Shown in pieces: positions 59,412-64,000 of a stretch of 64,000 nt of DNA. The DNA lies in the NCBI GenBank assembly GCA_031310005.1, contig CM062380.1, positions 3,224,001 to 3,288,000 on the forward strand, written 5' to 3'. The position numbers were made by a program, and so were the translations under genes. The DNA comes from Dactylellina haptotyla (lineage: Eukaryota; Ascomycota; Orbiliomycetes; Orbiliales; Orbiliaceae). Numbering within the stretch: position 1 is the stretch's first letter; each line of letters begins with the position of its first letter. The notes beneath the pieces are model-generated. The model saw nothing but the letters and a program-made list of their open reading frames with translations. It searched no databases and was not told the DNA's origin.

Positions 59412-60560
59412 CGAGCGAAGGATAAATGAATACATATAAAAGTAGATCCTGGCTTTTCGTCTGTTATTTTCTCGTTTGGCTTTGAAGCCAACTTTCCGTG
59501 TCTGCTTCTTTTTACTCTCTTCACTCACTCCTTTTTTCTTTTTCGATTGAGGTTTTTTGGTGTTTTCTGCTTTTATATTTGTGGTTTTTTTGGATGGCGA
59601 AACAGGGAACGGTGGAGTGACTGAAGAGAAACACCAAAAAGAATAATAAGGTTGCCCAGACATAAGTGGATACATAGCAGTTGGGGGAGATGGGGAGATT
59701 ACGAAAGACAAGAGGTGGGGATGTCGATTTGATATAGCTTGAGGGCAGCAATGCGTATTTATTTGTGAAATTGATCACTCGTTCAAAAACCTTGTCACAG
59801 CTCCTAGTTGGGTTCTTCCTTGATTTTGATTGATGTGATCTATACCTACCAGCTAGTTTTGTTTATAGACGAATTAATTGTGCGATATACGCCAACGGTA
59901 TTAGAGTAATTTGTGTTCTCAATAGTGTTCTGGTAGTCTGCTTTCGCAATTCGGTGAAGTTAGTAGCTTGCTCTTGGTTGCACGAAGAGGGATATGAAAA
60001 TACAACGTCTGGCAACGCATTGGTGAGACAGGTTGGTTTTTGGGTGTTTAGCCCCAGAGGGCATTCGAGTCGTGAGGGAAGATATTTGATATACTGGACA
60101 TATAGCTAAGGATCTGGAAATGACCCGCGATAGATCCTGGTCCTCGACTTGTTGGCTCTAAGGTGGCGGTAGTCTGTTGCAAACTATGCCTATTTTGTTC
60201 TGTTGGCGATCTCGTCTTGTGTATCTACTGTGCACTATAACTTTCGTTATAAGTCAAGGCACTACTTTTTATTATGCTTAAGTGCTGAAACGTTAAAGTT
60301 TGACTTTCTTTATAGTCAATCTTTTTCCTCTAAAATAATTTTGCTTTCTAGTATTCTTTCTAGCAACCTTGTTATCACCATAACTAATCTTCCAAGTTTC
60401 CACCTCACAGCAGCTGGTTGCAACGGTACCGCTACCAATGTTGGTGATTGCTCTAGCTTTGATAGTATTTTCCATTTCATCATCTCTCGGCGCCATCTTC
60501 TCTCTACCAGCCGCCCAATTTAGTTAGTTTGTCTTCTGAAGTCTTTGATCGATTATCGCG
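59412..60560. other. 1.15-kb intergenic region
   Basis: 3' flank of aim21 and upstream region of the RS-rich gene. A 106-codon frame at 60203-60523 lies in what is probably the leader and has no supporting feature. Confidence 0.6.
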
Positions 60561-62617
60561 ATGGAGAATATCAATCCGTTGACCCCCTTTGGCACCACTT
60601 TCCACGGTCTACCGAACAACGGAGCATTCAATATGATGCAATCCAGCGATATATTTCTCACCAAGAACCAGGCAATGCAGCTGATCGCAGAGACACAAAA
60701 GGCTGCCCATGCCACTCCCAACTCTTTGGATGTATACCAGAAACCGAAACGCCCGATGCTCGCACGATGCATCACCATCGATCCGGCAACGAACGAAGTT
60801 TGGGAGCCATCCGCCTTCAGGGTCATCGAATTCAATGGAGACGAAAGCTACCCACAAGTCATTGCCTTGGTTACTAGCAAGCTCGGTTTCAACATGCCAG
60901 GCAAAACACTTCGTTCAATTCAGATTCATAACGAGCAAGGAACTACCCAGATTGTGGTAGATAGCGATGAAGCGGTGAGATATTTCATGGGAATGCTTCA
61001 GATGGACAAAGACATGAGAATGTCTGTGTATGCTATTGAGAAAGAAGGAGTAAGAAATACTCTGGACCAACCTTTTGCATCTATTTAATAGCGAGGGTTT
61101 TGATACTAACGTATCCGTGCGGATCATAGCATAGCCGAAGAAATAAAAAGTTAACCTCGGACACACTTCTAACGGCTCAGTTTGACCCTTCTGCAACACC
61201 ATTGTATCAGCGCGCTCAGCGACAGAAAAGTAGTCCCCAAAGGAGCACCAGACGACAGGACGAGGAAAGCGACTCCCGCTCCCGCTCCCGCTACCGCAGC
61301 AGACGAAGAGAGTCGTCAGATTATAGCAGTGACGATGATGATTCCAGGGACTACGAATCACGTCGCTACCATCACAGAAGCCGCTCTCGGGGTAGACCCA
61401 CCCGTCCTCGCAGCAGGTCTGCCAGTCCTTACTATCGTGACAAGGCAAACTCCTACAGACAACGCGAATATAACCGCGAAAACGATCCAAAGGAGCTCAA
61501 TATACTCAACAGGGGTACTAGCAATACCAGCCGCAGAGTTCGTTCCCAGACTAGATCTGAAAATTATGCACGAAGTACCGCATCTGCATCCGTTGTCGGA
61601 ACGGCCAAAGCAGAAACTCCAGGTTGCCAATCTTCTCAGACACTCTCCAGCTTCAAGAACGACGATATTGAGGATGGCGAGATCAAAAATTCCATCAAGG
61701 ATGACAATAAACTAGTTCAGACCCCACAGCATTCCTCAAGAGCCACCGAACACGCCCGTAACCCGCGTACACCAATGTATAAAATCCCGCGGTACCGCAA
61801 CAATAACCATTCGAAACAGCTCCATCGCCGTTCTTCTTCCTCAGAGCCAAAGTATAACCCCGATGACCGCATTTGCAGCCTCTATCTGTCGCCTGCAGGA
61901 AAGAATGAGTACGTCGTTTATAAGGCATCTCAACTCCGTGTCCGCTTAGAGTTCGCAGATAAGCTTCAGAAAGTCTGGAACCCTGTTGCAGATGAGGTCT
62001 TCGAGCGAATTGGCGAGGAGCACCCAGATTCGCGCTACATTAACCGAGAGAAGGCTTTGGTATTTATGTTGTACATGCGTATAGCGCCTCGACCTCGTGA
62101 TTGTACGTTCAAGATCCATCCGATAGATTATCTAGTGGTACTTTGAAAGAATGGGACTGACAGTAGGACTATAGCATCCATCTACGATGCAGACGGAGAC
62201 GTTGGAGTTCTCATCAACTCAAAAGCCCTCGAACCTGGGTCCCTTCGATACACTTGGATTGGTGACCAACTTCGTCTTTGCTTCCGCAATGCTCCCGGTA
62301 GTCGTTTCATCAAGCGTAGCACGAAGGGAGATGCGCACAAAGACGTTGGTGGCCCTCGCGTGAACGGAAACTGCCATGTTGGTGTCAACCTCGACGACAT
62401 CCCGCCTGAGCGCATGAAGGGGAATAATTTCAGGGCAATCCGAGCCTTCGCAGATATTTTAGAGAAAGGAGAGAAAGTTATCGATTTCGTTATTGAGGTG
62501 GGCTTGGGCCAGCTTGGTAAGAATGCGCCGGTAGTTTTGGCAGCTCCTGGTGGGTTCACCAATGACCCAACTATGAGCAATGAGATCGTTCCTGTGCGGG
62601 ACCTTTCCAAGTCGTGA
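60561..62617 (+). CDS. RS-rich protein with unrecognised N- and C-terminal domains
   Basis: Exons 60561-61049, 61181-62102, 62175-62617 give 617 aa. The N-terminal part (about 60-163) looks like a compact mixed alpha/beta domain (PMLARCITIDPATNEVWEPS, SYPQVIALVTSKLG, TTQIVVDSDEAVRYFMGML). Residues about 175-260 are Arg/Ser-rich (SRSRSRYRSRRRESSDYSS), as in splicing-related proteins, followed by disorder. From about 380 there is a second ordered region (ICSLYLSPAGKNEYVVYKASQLRVRLEF), continuing after intron 2 with SIYDADGDVGVLINS and DQLRLCFRNAPGSRFIKR. Intron 1 has GTAAGA...CTCAG with a CTAAC branch. I recognise no family; the RS region suggests a nuclear or RNA-related role, by inference. 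Confidence 0.75.
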
Positions 62618-64000
62618 GTAGTACAAGAAACTAGTTTACCAAAAAACCCGGTTGCCTTCGTCTATTTATTTTTACTACTAATTGTTGCTACTATGATTAC
62701 TGTTCAAGATTTGACTTATAAGAGTCTCTTGATGACCTTTTGAACGACTAACAAGCCTAAAGCAATGAGAAATGGTGACGATGACAGAATTAAAAAAATA
62801 TGATTTTGTTCTTAAAGAAAAAGATTTTACCGGCTAGCAAGAGAGAATAAATATGAAACAAGATCATTCAAAAGCACATTTGACTTATAAGATATAATCC
62901 CTAATACAAACCCAGGGCCTCGTTCAACGCGGGTTCAACAAATATCCTGTGTTGTATTCCAGAGGTCGGAGCGTGATGCAGCCAGCTCGTAGTAACATCA
63001 GTGATCATCTTAAATTATGGCAATACTATCAGAGATTGAAGATAACAAACGTTCTATCACAGCAGGAAACAAGGATAAAAAGATATTAAAGAATTTCACG
63101 AGGGCGTTATCATGTTAATCTGAATTTGGAAGGTGAATTGTTATGACGAATGCTTATTAATTATGTTTCGAAACGGGAGTTTTCTATCGATAGGAAATGA
63201 AAAGCCGCGATGTATGCATGAGGCATTAAACTGGTACACGGCATAAATGCGGGTGCGGCATTATCTTCGATATCTTGTTTGCCGGATTATCGTGCTGCCC
63301 CGGGACATCATATTGAGTCCATTATGAACGGTCGCTCATATACCTGGGGTTCGGATGGTTGCACGCGGGCCGGAATACAGGGCCAAGATGATTAGAGATA
63401 CTTGTATCGTTGTCTTGGGCATTCAACTCGAGGGGTGTATGGCCCCAGATCTGACAGTGACATGTCCATATTGGAGCGGGGTCTACGCCCGTAAAGAACC
63501 ACGTATTTACGCCTCCCGTATCCCTATACTTCGCCTGATAATCTGGGTATATCTGGGCCGCATGGGCCGCTGAAGGGGCTACCGAAGCATTGTCAGAGTA
63601 TCCCGGTGCATCCCCTTTCTGAACGGAGGCGACGGGCGCATCTTTTCCAGTTTGTACAACGGATCATAACTCAGCGGAATTAGTGCGGCCAATTTATGAT
63701 TGCCCCCAGGCTCCAGTGCCCTTAGAGGTACGGGAACAAGGGGAGGGCAGACAATAGGTACATCTTGGTACATCTTCCATCAACGATACGAGTACGCAAA
63801 GCTCATTGTATACGAAGGCTGAGGGAAATACCACCCGATATCTCGTATAATTCGAGCGCTATGATCTTTGACACCCGAGAAATACGAGACAGTGGCTTGA
63901 AACTAACAAGAGTTTGCTATTAGCGTCCTCTCAGATCGTATTCACGTATGAAGATCACCACAAGTTGAGGTATTGACTGACTCGTTGATACCGTTTTGGG
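62618..64000. other. Right-end non-coding region
   Basis: 1.4 kb without a supported gene. The open frames at 63355-63573 and 63579-63773 are short and featureless. A gene beyond the window edge cannot be excluded. Confidence 0.55.

Noticed and set aside
1-64000. Search for retroelements, virus-like elements and DNA transposons
   Set aside because: No reverse transcriptase, integrase, capsid or transposase-like protein and no long terminal repeats were seen in any frame.

Overview
The window is nuclear DNA of a filamentous ascomycete (Pezizomycotina). The evidence is short spliceosomal introns (mostly 44-135 nt, GTRNGT...YAG with CTAAC/CTGAC-like branch sites), fungal-type Mediator and NTF2 genes, a fungal NLR pair, an AIM21 homologue and long pyrimidine-rich leaders. 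The genus cannot be settled by eye. An early-diverging lineage such as Orbiliomycetes or Pezizomycetes is possible, but that is a guess. I saw no rRNA, no convincing tRNA, no CRISPR and no intact transposon, retroelement or virus-like element.

Layout. 1-5.1 kb: 3' part of a RING-containing SNF2/Rad5-like ATPase (+), convergent with Mediator subunit med21 (-). 5.6-10.3 kb: NLR-A (+), a NACHT plus degenerate beta-propeller receptor. 11.3-13.2 kb: a CorA-like membrane protein (-). 14.0-14.7 kb: a single-pass membrane protein (+). 16.8-18.1 kb: a secreted APP1-type phosphatidate phosphatase domain protein (+). 20.2-21.1 kb: a two-pass membrane protein (+). 24.3-24.8 kb: a small lysine/serine-rich, probably highly expressed protein (+). 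25.7-26.5 kb: a Cys-rich hypothetical protein (-). 28.0-28.8 kb: tvp18 (-). 31.1-31.8 kb: ntf2 (+). 32.1-36.5 kb: NLR-B (-), a relative of NLR-A. 38.2-40.2 kb: a serine-rich hypothetical protein (-). 40.2-45.1 kb: gene-poor DNA with hairpins and a tRNA-like fragment. 45.1-46.8 kb: a cytochrome P450 (-). 48.2-50.3 kb: an astacin-like metallopeptidase fused to a fucose-lectin-like propeller (+). 52.0-53.4 kb: a conserved fungal protein of unknown function (-). 57.2-59.4 kb: aim21 (+). 60.6-62.6 kb: an RS-rich protein with unrecognised flanking domains (+).

Most genes are unrelated housekeeping or accessory genes and do not form a biosynthetic cluster. The most interesting theme is the NLR pair. 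Both proteins start with a short exon encoding about 33-36 residues with a shared GGHVF-(I/M)-G-(D/N)-T core, followed by a phase-1 intron at the same place. The motif resembles the HET-s-related amyloid signalling motif that fungal NLRs use to trigger a separate membrane-toxic effector. No effector carrying the motif is visible in this window. Exon structures below were worked out by hand from reading frame, splice consensus and family similarity.
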